A stretch of 64,000 nt of DNA, from assembly GCF_025717605.1 (NCBI RefSeq), contig NZ_JAJIRQ010000008.1:124001-188000 (forward strand), read 5' to 3'. The first letter of the stretch is position 1. Each line of letters starts with the position of its first letter. Below the pieces are notes generated by a model. That model ran no database searches. It was not told where the DNA came from and saw only the letters and a program-made list of their open reading frames with translations. Below, one piece after another: positions 37,477 through 45,551 of this stretch. This DNA comes from Paucibacter sp. TC2R-5 (GTDB lineage: Bacteria > Pseudomonadota > Gammaproteobacteria > Burkholderiales > Burkholderiaceae_C). The position numbers were made by a program, and so were the translations under genes.

Positions 37477-37896
37477 TCACTCCTGAACCGGCCCGGTCAA
37501 GCCCCATTGCCCGCTGGGCTGCTTGCAAAAGCGGAACACGCCCTCGTCGCGCTGGTTGCCCCAGCTGTTTTGGATGCGCAGATTGCGGCAGTCCATATCG
37601 CGGAACCTGCCGCGCGCCAAGGGCGTGACGACGCCCGAGGCACGGCTCTTGTCGCTCTTCCACTCAAAGCTCTGCCCTTCGGCCTCGGCTACCACCGCCT
37701 TGTCGATCTGCGCCCGCATCAACGCCTGATCGGCCGCGCTGAAGCGGGAAAAGGCCGAGTTATTCATCGCGCGCAGATTGCTATTGGCCTGCGCTGGTGC
37801 AATGAAAACCGCCGTTAGGCTCAGAAGTAGAAGTAAGGCTTTGATGATGACACCTGTGCTGGCTGTAGGACTGCCCGACAGAATACTGCATCCCAT
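37477..37896 (-). CDS. Small exported protein, surface-antigen-like C-terminus
   Basis: About 139 residues with an N-terminal hydrophobic leader ([18 protein letters not shown], cleavage after AQA). The C-terminal half ([20 protein letters not shown], then [10 protein letters not shown] and [13 protein letters not shown]) has the WxS...G.VTP...CR...FC.Q..G.W spacing seen in 17-kDa surface-antigen-type domains; this is a tentative match. ATG 37896 is the only reasonable canonical start before the leader, though it gives an unusually long N-terminal segment. The frame is open further upstream but overlaps thyA. Divergent from thyA, its start codon falls on the candidate thyA -10 box. Confidence 0.6.
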   Translation of the reverse strand: MGCSILSGSPTASTGVIIKALLLLLSLTAVFIAPAQANSNLRAMNNSAFSRFSAADQALMRAQIDKAVVAEAEGQSFEWKSDKSRASGVVTPLARGRFRDMDCRNLRIQNSWGNQRDEGVFRFCKQPSGQWGLTGPVQE

Positions 37897-37901
37897 AGAA
37901 T
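37896..37901 (+). promoter_or_regulatory. thyA: Candidate -10 element of thyA
   Basis: TAGAAT ends eight bases before the thyA ATG. No ribosome site is present in the intervening TCGCCCCC. This resembles the arrangement at mutL and would give a leaderless or near-leaderless transcript. Confidence 0.35.
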
Positions 37902-37909
37902 TCGCCCCC

Positions 37910-38767
37910 ATGAACAGCCCAAGCTCCAGCCCCATCCTCAGCCATTCAGCGCGCCCGGTGCGCAGCCAGTACGAGGACTTCATGCGCCATGTCTTCAAGC
38001 ATGGTGCAGCCAAGACCGACCGCACCGGCACCGGCACGCGCAGCGTGTTTGGCCAGCAGCTGCGCTTTGACCTGAACGAAGGCTTCCCGCTGGTGACGAC
38101 CAAAAAGGTCCACCTGAAGTCCATCATTCTGGAGCTGCTGTGGTTTTTGCGCGGTGACTCCAACGTCAAATGGCTGCAAGAGCGCGGCTGCACGATCTGG
38201 AACGAATGGGCCCGCGAAGACGGCGACCTTGGGCCCGTCTACGGCGTGCAGTGGCGCAACTGGCCCAAGCCCACTCCTGACGATCCTTGTGGCCACATCG
38301 ACCAGATCGCCGAAGTCGTCAAACAGCTCAAGACCAACCCCGACTCGCGCCGCATCATCGTCAGCGCCTGGAATGTGGCTGACCTGGACCAGATGGCGCT
38401 GATGCCTTGCCACGCCTTCTTCCAGTTCTATGTCGCCGACGGCAAGCTGTCCTGCCAGCTTTACCAGCGCAGCGCCGATATCTTTCTGGGCGTGCCCTTC
38501 AATATCGCCAGTTATGCCCTCTTGACCCAAATGCTGGCGCAGCAATGCGATCTGGCCCTGGGCGACTTCATCTGGACCGGCGGCGACTGCCATATCTACA
38601 GCAACCATTTCGAGCAGGTGCAGACGCAGCTCGCCCGCGAGCCCCGCGCTTATCCGACTATGACGATCAAGCGCCGGCCGGCCTCGATCTTCGACTACGA
38701 ATTCGATGACTTCGAGCTGAGCGGCTACGACCCGCATCCCGCCATCAAGGGCGCGGTGGCGGTATGA
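37910..38767 (+). CDS. thyA: Thymidylate synthase
   Basis: A 285-residue enzyme that methylates dUMP to dTMP using methylenetetrahydrofolate. Catalytic Cys167 sits in [23 protein letters not shown] (about residues 38-48), the [17 protein letters not shown] block and the C-terminal [10 protein letters not shown] are conserved. ATG 37910 is chosen over upstream starts because the conserved YEDFMRHVF region follows at the usual distance. The stop overlaps the folA start in ATGA; pairing with dihydrofolate reductase is functionally natural, since ThyA produces dihydrofolate. Confidence 0.97.
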   Translation: MNSPSSSPILSHSARPVRSQYEDFMRHVFKHGAAKTDRTGTGTRSVFGQQLRFDLNEGFPLVTTKKVHLKSIILELLWFLRGDSNVKWLQERGCTIWNEWAREDGDLGPVYGVQWRNWPKPTPDDPCGHIDQIAEVVKQLKTNPDSRRIIVSAWNVADLDQMALMPCHAFFQFYVADGKLSCQLYQRSADIFLGVPFNIASYALLTQMLAQQCDLALGDFIWTGGDCHIYSNHFEQVQTQLAREPRAYPTMTIKRRPASIFDYEFDDFELSGYDPHPAIKGAVAV

Positions 38768-39267
38768 GCCGGCCGAAAATCAGCTTGATCGCAGGCGTGG
38801 CCCAAGACGGCGCGATCGGCCGGGGCAACGACTTGCTTTGGCGTTTACCGGCCGATCTGGCCCGCTTCAAGGCGCTGACGCTGGGCCACGCCGTCATCAT
38901 GGGGCGCAAAACCTGGGACTCGTTGCCGGCCAAGTTCAGGCCGCTGCCTGGCAGGCGCAATTTGGTGCTGACGCGCAAGCCAGACGCAGCGCTTGACGGT
39001 GCCGAAGTCTGCACAAGCTTGGACTCTGCCCTGGCCGCCTGTGCGGGCCAAGAGCGCGTGTTCGTCATCGGCGGCGCCGAGATCTATGCGCTGGCCCTGC
39101 CGCTGGCGGACCGGCTGGAGCTGACCGAGGTAGGACAGGCCTATCCGGATGCGGATAGCTTCTTCCCGCTCTGGGACAAAGCGGCCTTCAGCGAAGCGGC
39201 ACGCGAGCCAGGCCAGAGCCCGGACGGTTTGCGCTACGACTTCGTCAGCTATCAAAAACACATCTGA
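38764..39267 (+). CDS. folA: Dihydrofolate reductase
   Basis: A 167-residue NADPH-dependent reductase regenerating tetrahydrofolate, and the target of trimethoprim. Signature elements are [20 protein letters not shown] (Met20-loop region), [11 protein letters not shown] and [24 protein letters not shown] (quoted here as separate conserved blocks). It is translationally coupled to thyA by a four-base overlap and has a normal length for the chromosomal enzyme. A 23-base gap containing GAGGGAA leads to the next gene. Confidence 0.96.
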   Translation: MSRPKISLIAGVAQDGAIGRGNDLLWRLPADLARFKALTLGHAVIMGRKTWDSLPAKFRPLPGRRNLVLTRKPDAALDGAEVCTSLDSALAACAGQERVFVIGGAEIYALALPLADRLELTEVGQAYPDADSFFPLWDKAAFSEAAREPGQSPDGLRYDFVSYQKHI

Positions 39268-39290
39268 TTAAAAAAAAGAGGGAACACGCT

Positions 39291-39866
39291 ATGTCAGGAC
39301 ACGGCTTTCACGTTCACGGCCCGCATGACCATGAGGTCGAACATGCGGCCCAGCATGAACCCAAGGGCATGGCGGGCAAACTGGCGGTCGTGACCGCCAT
39401 CTTGGCCACCATCGGTGCCAGTTTCTCCTATATGGGCGGGGCGACCCAGGCCAATGCCGGGCTTTACAAAAACGAAGCCGCTATCAAGAAGACCGAGGCC
39501 GCCAACCAATGGGCCTTCTACCAGGCCAAGAGCAGCAAGCAGAATCTGGCCGAGTTGGCAGTAGAGATCGTCGGCGAGGACAAAAAAGCCCGCTACCGCG
39601 AAGACATCGAACGCTACAAGAAAGAAAAGGCCGAGATCAAGGACAAGGCCGAGAAGTTGGAGGCGGAGTCCAGCGACTGGAACCATCAAAGCGACGAGCA
39701 AATCCATTTGCATCACCGTTGGGCGCAGGCCACGACGGTCTTGCAGGTCTCGATCGCGATGGCCGCGATTGCGCTGCTGACCAAAAACCGCTGGATGACG
39801 GCCGTCACCCTGGTGCTGGGCACGGCGGGCATTGTGCTGGGCGCTCTGGCCTGGCTGCATATTTGA
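39291..39866 (+). CDS. DUF4337 family membrane protein
   Basis: A 191-residue protein with a His-rich N-terminus (HGFHVHGPHDHEVEHA), one hydrophobic segment at about residues 25-45, a charged coiled-coil region (about 95-130; RYREDIERYKKEKAEIKDK), and two C-terminal helices (about 145-190). This layout and the NAGLYKNEAAIKKTEAANQW block match DUF4337, a proteobacterial family without known function. A good ribosome site (GAGGGAA) lies before the ATG. It probably shares the thyA-folA transcript. Confidence 0.85.
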   Translation: MSGHGFHVHGPHDHEVEHAAQHEPKGMAGKLAVVTAILATIGASFSYMGGATQANAGLYKNEAAIKKTEAANQWAFYQAKSSKQNLAELAVEIVGEDKKARYREDIERYKKEKAEIKDKAEKLEAESSDWNHQSDEQIHLHHRWAQATTVLQVSIAMAAIALLTKNRWMTAVTLVLGTAGIVLGALAWLHI

Positions 39867-39880
39867 GCGACGCTGACTCA

Positions 39881-39906
39881 AGGCACAAGCCTAGTTGCTA
39901 GTGCCT
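39881..39906 (+). terminator. Hairpin after DUF4337 gene
   Basis: AGGCACAAGC and GCTAGTGCCT pair at nine of ten positions around a six-base loop, just after the DUF4337 stop and before the signalling cluster. The T-run is only ATTT, so termination efficiency is uncertain, but position and stem strength fit the end of the thyA-folA unit. Confidence 0.5.
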
Positions 39907-40016
39907 GATTTGAGCGGCGCGTCTAAATCGGTCGGTATTTACCCTTGAGTTGAGGCAAGGGGATGGAGAAGTCTTTCCGACAGACTCATACTGTTCGCTG
40001 ACCCCCAGCTCTTTCC

Positions 40017-43000
40017 ATGACTTCCGACCACAAATCCACCCAGACCAAGGCCGAGAACGCAGTCCCAGCAGCGCCTGCGGTGCCGGCTTTGGTCGCTACG
40101 GTGGCTGTGCCCCTGCCAAGCAGCGCGGCGGCCGATGCCAGGCCTGCGCTGGCCATCGTCGGCATTGGCGCCTCGGCCGGCGGCCTGGAGGCCTTCGAGG
40201 CCTTTTTCAAGGCCTGCCCGCAGGACACCGGCCTGGGCTTTGTGCTGGTGCCGCATCTGGACCCCGACCACGAAAGCCTGCTGGTCGAAATCCTGCAGCG
40301 CAGCACCGCCATGCCGGTGCTGCAGGCGCTGGACGAAACCTTTGTTGCGGCCAATCACGTCTACATCATTCCGCCCAACCGCGATATGGCCATCCTGGGC
40401 GGCGAGTTGCAGCTGACGCTGCCGGAGGTGGCGCGCGGCAAGCGCATGCCGATCGACGGTTTCATGCGTTCGCTGGCGGCTGATCAGCGCGGGCGCGCCA
40501 TAGGCATCGTCTTGTCAGGTACCGCCAGTGACGGCACGCAGGGGCTGGCCGCCATCCTCGACGCCGGCGGCACCAGCCTGGTGCAAGAACCCGGCAGCGC
40601 GCGCTATGACGGTATGCCGCAAAGTGCGATCAAGGCCGGGGTAGCGAAGCAGGTCTTGTTGCCCGAGCAAATGCCGGCCCAGTTGATGCGCTTGGTCAAA
40701 CAACTTGCTGGCGCGCCCCGGCTGACGGCGCTGGCGGCGACAGTGCCGGTCAGAACGCTCAACGCGCTCAACAAGATCTTGCTGCAGCTGCGCGCCAGCA
40801 GCGGCCATGATTTTTCGCTCTACAAAAAGAGCACCATAGGCCGGCGCATCCAGCGCCGCATGACCTTGCATCAAATCGACGACGACCTCGTCTATGCGCG
40901 CTACCTGAAGGAAAACCCGGGCGAGGCACAGCTCTTGTTCCGCGAGTTGCTGATCAATGTGACCAGCTTCTTCCGCGACCCCGAAGCCTTTGTGATGCTC
41001 AAGCAGACCCTGCTGCCGCCGCTGCTGGAGGGCAAGCCGGCGCACAGCGTCTTCCGGGTCTGGGTGGCCGGCTGCTCCACCGGCGAAGAAGCCTATTCCA
41101 TCGCCATGATCATGCATGAGCTGCAAAGCGAGCTCTTGTCCAGCAGCGCGCAAGGCCTGACCCTGCAGATCTACGCCACCGATCTGGATGATGAGGCGAT
41201 CGCCGTGGCACGAGCCGGCCGCTACCCCAGCAGCATCGCGCTGGACGTGTCGCCAGAGCGCCTGCGCCGCTTCTTCACCAAGGAGGCGGAGGGCAGCTAC
41301 AAGGTCAAAAAAGAAATTCGCGACTCGGTCGTGTTTGCGGTGCAAAACGTCATCAAAGACCCGCCCTTCACCCGGCTGGATCTGCTGAGCTGCCGCAATC
41401 TGATGATCTACCTGGAACCCGAGTTGCAGCAGCGGCTGATCAACACCTTTCATTACGCGCTGCGGCCCAATGGCTTGTTGTTCTTGTCCACTTCGGAGAG
41501 CATCACCAACCAGCCCGAGCTGTTTTCGCCGCTTGATCGCAAATGGAAGTTCTACCAGGCCCGGCATGATGGGCGCGCGCAGCGCGAGCACGGGCGTGTG
41601 CCCATAGGCCCTATCTCTATGCTTGCCGCGCCCCCGCAAGCCGGCATCACAGGAGGCGATTTGAATCCGAAAGAAACCCTAGCCACAAGCACCGGCAAGT
41701 TGAGCGCCCAGATTGCCGATATCAGCAACCGCTCGCTCTTGCAGGCCTTTGCACCGGCCTCGGTCACCACCGACAGCGACGGCAACATCCTCTACATCCA
41801 CGGCGACACCGGCCGCTATCTGCGCCCGGCCCCCGGCCCGGCCAGCTTCAATGTGCTGCAGATGGCGCGCGAGGGCCTGCAAGGTGGTTTGCGCACGGCC
41901 CTCTTGCAGGCGGCAGCGGGCGCTGCAGGTGCGGCGAGTGGGCTTGCTGGTGGAACAGGCTTGCCGCAGGGCGCGCTGTCCTGGCCCAGCGAGCTGGCCA
42001 TGGTCAAGACCAATGGCGGTTTTTCGCCGGTTCGCTTCAGCGTGCGTGCACTGCCCCGACTGGCCAACCAGCCGGCGATGCTGCTGGTCAGCTTCGAGGA
42101 AGCGCCCGAGGCGCCCGAGCCGAGCACACTCAGCGTGGCGGGCGACGGCAGTGTCGAACAGGCGCGCATCAAGGAGCTGGAGTTAAAGCTCAACTACGCC
42201 AACGAGACGCTGCAAACCACCCATGAGGAGCAGCAGGCTTTCAACGAGGAACTCAAATCCACCAATGAGGAGCTGCAGTCCACCAACGAGGAGCTGCAAT
42301 CCTCCAATGAGGAGCTGGAAACCTCCAAGGAGGAGTTGCAGTCGCTCAACGAGGAAACCATCACCGTCAACGCCGAGCTGAACAGCCGCATCGAGCAGCT
42401 GACCAGCGTGCAAAACGATATGAAGAACCTGCTGGACAGCATAGGCTCCGGCACCCTCTTCCTCGACCACAGCTTGTGCATTCGCCGCTTCACGCCGGCC
42501 ACGCTGAAGATCTACCGCCTGATCCCCAGCGATGTGGGCCGCCCTTTGAGCGACATCACCTGCAATCTCGATGCCGCCCAGCACCAGGCCATGCAGGCCG
42601 ACCTGCAAAGCGTGCTGGACAGCCTGATACCGATCGAGCGCGAAGTCAGCACCGCAGATGGCACCTGGCACCTGAGTCGCATCCAGCCCTACCGCACGCT
42701 GGACAATGTGATCGAGGGTGTCGTGCTGACCTTCACCGATGTGAGCGAATTCAAGCGCGCCCATATGGCCGCCGCGCAGGCTGCCGTCGAGCTGACTGCG
42801 GCCAAGCAAGCGGCCACTCAACTAACGCTGCAGCTGAGCGTGCAATTGGCGCGCGAGCTGGCCGAAGGCATTGTCAACACCGTCAGCGAGCCGCTGCTGG
42901 TGCTGGACGCGGCGCTGCAAGTGGTGTCGGCCAGCCGCAGCTTTTACGCGTATTTCAAGGTCGAGGCCGCCGACACGGTCGGGCGCAAGCTCTTCGAGCT

Positions 43001-43217
43001 TGGCAATGGCCAATGGGCGATCCCTGCGCTGCGCGATTTGCTGGAAAACATCTTGCCCAAGAACCGCACGCTGGACGGCTATGAGGTCAAGCACGACTTC
43101 CCCGGCCTGGGGCCGCGCCGCATGGTTTTGAATGCGCGCCGCATCAGCACCTCGGCCGGAGAAACCGACCTGATCTTGCTGGCGATGGTCGCCATCGAGA
43201 CGGTGGCCGCCGGCTGA
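40017..43217 (+). CDS. CheB-CheR-PAS fusion signalling protein
   Basis: A 1066-residue fusion. Residues about 42-230 are a CheB methylesterase domain with Ser53 (GASAGG), His80 (PHLDP) and Asp172 (SGTASDG), so the triad is complete, but no receiver domain is attached. Residues about 245-500 are a CheR methyltransferase with the SAM motif VAGCSTGEEAYS. A coiled coil of five near-exact heptads (NEELxST, residues 743-777) follows, then two PAS-type domains (about 795-910 and 940-1060). No chemoreceptor or CheA is nearby, so the substrate is probably a signalling protein outside classical chemotaxis. First of four plus-strand signalling genes. Confidence 0.92.
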   Translation: MTSDHKSTQTKAENAVPAAPAVPALVATVAVPLPSSAAADARPALAIVGIGASAGGLEAFEAFFKACPQDTGLGFVLVPHLDPDHESLLVEILQRSTAMPVLQALDETFVAANHVYIIPPNRDMAILGGELQLTLPEVARGKRMPIDGFMRSLAADQRGRAIGIVLSGTASDGTQGLAAILDAGGTSLVQEPGSARYDGMPQSAIKAGVAKQVLLPEQMPAQLMRLVKQLAGAPRLTALAATVPVRTLNALNKILLQLRASSGHDFSLYKKSTIGRRIQRRMTLHQIDDDLVYARYLKENPGEAQLLFRELLINVTSFFRDPEAFVMLKQTLLPPLLEGKPAHSVFRVWVAGCSTGEEAYSIAMIMHELQSELLSSSAQGLTLQIYATDLDDEAIAVARAGRYPSSIALDVSPERLRRFFTKEAEGSYKVKKEIRDSVVFAVQNVIKDPPFTRLDLLSCRNLMIYLEPELQQRLINTFHYALRPNGLLFLSTSESITNQPELFSPLDRKWKFYQARHDGRAQREHGRVPIGPISMLAAPPQAGITGGDLNPKETLATSTGKLSAQIADISNRSLLQAFAPASVTTDSDGNILYIHGDTGRYLRPAPGPASFNVLQMAREGLQGGLRTALLQAAAGAAGAASGLAGGTGLPQGALSWPSELAMVKTNGGFSPVRFSVRALPRLANQPAMLLVSFEEAPEAPEPSTLSVAGDGSVEQARIKELELKLNYANETLQTTHEEQQAFNEELKSTNEELQSTNEELQSSNEELETSKEELQSLNEETITVNAELNSRIEQLTSVQNDMKNLLDSIGSGTLFLDHSLCIRRFTPATLKIYRLIPSDVGRPLSDITCNLDAAQHQAMQADLQSVLDSLIPIEREVSTADGTWHLSRIQPYRTLDNVIEGVVLTFTDVSEFKRAHMAAAQAAVELTAAKQAATQLTLQLSVQLARELAEGIVNTVSEPLLVLDAALQVVSASRSFYAYFKVEAADTVGRKLFELGNGQWAIPALRDLLENILPKNRTLDGYEVKHDFPGLGPRRMVLNARRISTSAGETDLILLAMVAIETVAAG
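42243..42347. repeat. Five tandem 21-base heptad-coding units
   Basis: Units at 42243, 42264, 42285, 42306 and 42327 each encode one heptad of the type Asn-Glu-Glu-Leu-x-Ser-Thr or a close variant. They form the coiled coil joining the CheR part to the PAS part of the fusion protein. This helix is typical of the family, but the near-identity at DNA level shows recent repeat growth or strong constraint. Confidence 0.85.
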
Positions 43218-43235
43218 CTCTATTTACCAACCCTG

Positions 43236-45551
43236 ATGCAGCCCGCCGCCCCAAGCCCAGATCCAGACGGGGACTCCGGCCACAGCGCGCTGCGCGCGGT
43301 GGCCGAGGCGGCTTGGGCTGCGACCGGCCAGCAGAGTGCCTCGCCCGCGCCCCTGGTCGACAGCAGCCAGCTCTTGCATGAGCTGGAGGAGTACAAAATC
43401 GACTTGGAGATGCAGAACGAGGCCTTGCTCGAGGCGCAGTGGGAGCTGCAGAACTCACGCGACCAATTTGCCGAGCTGTATGAATTCGCCCCGTCTGGCT
43501 ACCTCTTGCTGGGGCCGAACGAGCAAATCGAGCAGGCCAATCTGACAGCGGTCAAGCTGCTCGGGCAGGAGCGCGCTCAGCTGCTGGGGCGCAACTTCGT
43601 CGGCTGGGTGGCGGCGACGCAGCAAAAGGCATGGCGCCAGCTGTGCCTGCGCTTGCGCCAGGCAGGCGCTCATCCACGGTCCGAGCCGCTTGAGCAGATC
43701 GAGTTGCTGTTGCGGCGCAGCGACGGCAGCGAGTTTTTGGCCCATCTGGAATGCAGCCCAAGGATGCAGCCGGGCGCCGCTGCCCAAGCCGGGGCTGGGG
43801 CCAGTGGATTTCGCCTGTTGATCAGCGATGTGTCGGCGCTGCGCGCCAGCGAGGCCCGGCTGCGCCTGAGCGATGCTGCGCTGGGCGCCATCAGCGAGGG
43901 AGTACATATCACCAGCCCCGAAGGTCTGCTGACCTCGGTCAACGCTGGCTTCGAGGCCATCACCGGCTATAGCGCCGCTGAAGCCATCGGCCGCAAACCA
44001 AGCTTTATGCAAGGCCCGGGCAGCGACCCCCTCACGATAAAAGCCATCCGTACGGCGCTGCGTGAGCGGCGCCAATTTGCCGGTGAAATACTCAATTACC
44101 GCAAGGACGGCCAAGCTTTCTGGAGCGAGCTGACCATCTCGCCGCTGCTGGATGAACAAGGCATGCTGACCCATTGGGTCGGAATCTCGCGCGACATCAG
44201 CGCCGCTAAACGGGATGCTGCCGAGATCCACAGATTGGCGTTTCACGACAGCCTGACTCAGCTGCCGAATCGGCGCTTGCTGCATATGAGACTGGAGCAG
44301 GCACTGGCGGCCAGTGAGAGCAGCGGCCAGTTTGGTGCGCTGTTCTTCATCGACCTGGATAAATTCAAAGAGCTGAACGACTCGCATGGCCACGATATGG
44401 GTGACCTGCTCTTGACGCAGGTGGCGCACAGGCTGCGCGAGGCCTTGCGCCATCAGGACACGGTGTCACGCCAGGGTGGCGATGAGTTTGTGCTTCTGGT
44501 GCTGGAGCTGGGCGCCACGCAAGAGTTGGCGGCTAAGGCGGCCGCTCAGATCGGCAATTCCTTGCGTGAATTGCTGGCGCCGCCCTTTGATCTCATGGGT
44601 TTTGAATACCCTTGCAAGGCCAGCATAGGAGCGGCGCTGTTTCGCGCGCCCGACAGCGTGGCCGAGCTGCTCAAGCATGCCGATTTGGCGCTTTATGAGG
44701 CCAAGGGCACGGGCCGTGACCGAATGCGGTTTTTCGACCCTGCCATGCAGTTGGCGCAGGATCAGCGCATGCGCTTGCTGAGCGAGTTGCGGCTGGCTAC
44801 CGAGCTGGGGCAATGGCGGCTGTACTACCAGCCGCAGGTTGACGCGACGCGGCGCATGATAGGCGTGGAGGCCTTGCTGCGCTGGCAGCATCCGCGTCTG
44901 GGCCTTTTGCTGCCGGATGATTTCATCGGACTGGCCGAAGACAGTGGCCTGATCCTGCCCATAGGCTTGTGGGTCTTGCAGACCGCCTGTGCCCAGCTCA
45001 AGCAATGGGAAGCCGACCCGCACAGCGCCGGCCTGCCAATCGCGGTCAATGTCAGCGCCAGGCAGTTCAGGCAGCCCGACTTTGTGGCGCAGATCGTCGC
45101 GCTGCTGGCGGCCAGCGAGTGCCGTCCGGAGCTGCTGAAACTGGAGCTGACCGAGAGCCTGGTGCTGGATGACATCAGCAACACCATAGACACCATGCTG
45201 GCCTTGAAGGTCTTGGGCCTGCAATTTTCGATGGATGACTTTGGCACCGGCCACGCATCCCTGAGCTACTTGGCCCAGCTGCCGCTGGATCAACTCAAGA
45301 TCGACAAATCCTTTGTCGCCAAACTGCCCGGCCTGGCCAAGGATGAAACCATTGCACGCGCCATCATCACCATGGGTTTAGGCCTTAATATGAGGGTGAT
45401 TGCCGAGGGCGTGGAAACCGAGGCGCAGCGCAATTTTCTGGGCACCCAGGGTTGCGCCGAATGCCAAGGTTTTTTGTTTAGCCGCCCACTGCCCATCGAT
45501 GCCTTGCAAGACTATCTGGATGAAAAGGCGCAGCCCGCAGCGACAGCATGA
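43236..45551 (+). CDS. PAS-PAS-GGDEF-EAL cyclic di-GMP protein
   Basis: A 771-residue soluble protein. An N-terminal coiled coil (about residues 45-75; LEMQNEALLEAQ) leads to a PAS domain (75-195), then a LOV-like PAS (about 205-325) in which the photoactive Cys position is Pro255 (GRKPSFMQ). The GGDEF domain has an intact active site at 414-418 and an inhibitory RHQD site at 405-408. The EAL domain keeps Glu545-Leu547 (VEALLRW) and DDFGTG. Both synthesis and breakdown of cyclic di-GMP are possible. It starts 18 bases after the CheB-CheR gene and its stop overlaps the next ATG. Confidence 0.94.
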   Translation: MQPAAPSPDPDGDSGHSALRAVAEAAWAATGQQSASPAPLVDSSQLLHELEEYKIDLEMQNEALLEAQWELQNSRDQFAELYEFAPSGYLLLGPNEQIEQANLTAVKLLGQERAQLLGRNFVGWVAATQQKAWRQLCLRLRQAGAHPRSEPLEQIELLLRRSDGSEFLAHLECSPRMQPGAAAQAGAGASGFRLLISDVSALRASEARLRLSDAALGAISEGVHITSPEGLLTSVNAGFEAITGYSAAEAIGRKPSFMQGPGSDPLTIKAIRTALRERRQFAGEILNYRKDGQAFWSELTISPLLDEQGMLTHWVGISRDISAAKRDAAEIHRLAFHDSLTQLPNRRLLHMRLEQALAASESSGQFGALFFIDLDKFKELNDSHGHDMGDLLLTQVAHRLREALRHQDTVSRQGGDEFVLLVLELGATQELAAKAAAQIGNSLRELLAPPFDLMGFEYPCKASIGAALFRAPDSVAELLKHADLALYEAKGTGRDRMRFFDPAMQLAQDQRMRLLSELRLATELGQWRLYYQPQVDATRRMIGVEALLRWQHPRLGLLLPDDFIGLAEDSGLILPIGLWVLQTACAQLKQWEADPHSAGLPIAVNVSARQFRQPDFVAQIVALLAASECRPELLKLELTESLVLDDISNTIDTMLALKVLGLQFSMDDFGTGHASLSYLAQLPLDQLKIDKSFVAKLPGLAKDETIARAIITMGLGLNMRVIAEGVETEAQRNFLGTQGCAECQGFLFSRPLPIDALQDYLDEKAQPAATA

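Noticed and set aside
37778-37909. Upstream extension of ThyA
   Set aside because: It overlaps the signal-peptide region of the divergent exported protein and has no thymidylate synthase similarity.
42243-42347. CRISPR-like array
   Set aside because: The 21-base periodicity has no spacers and encodes coiled-coil heptads in frame.
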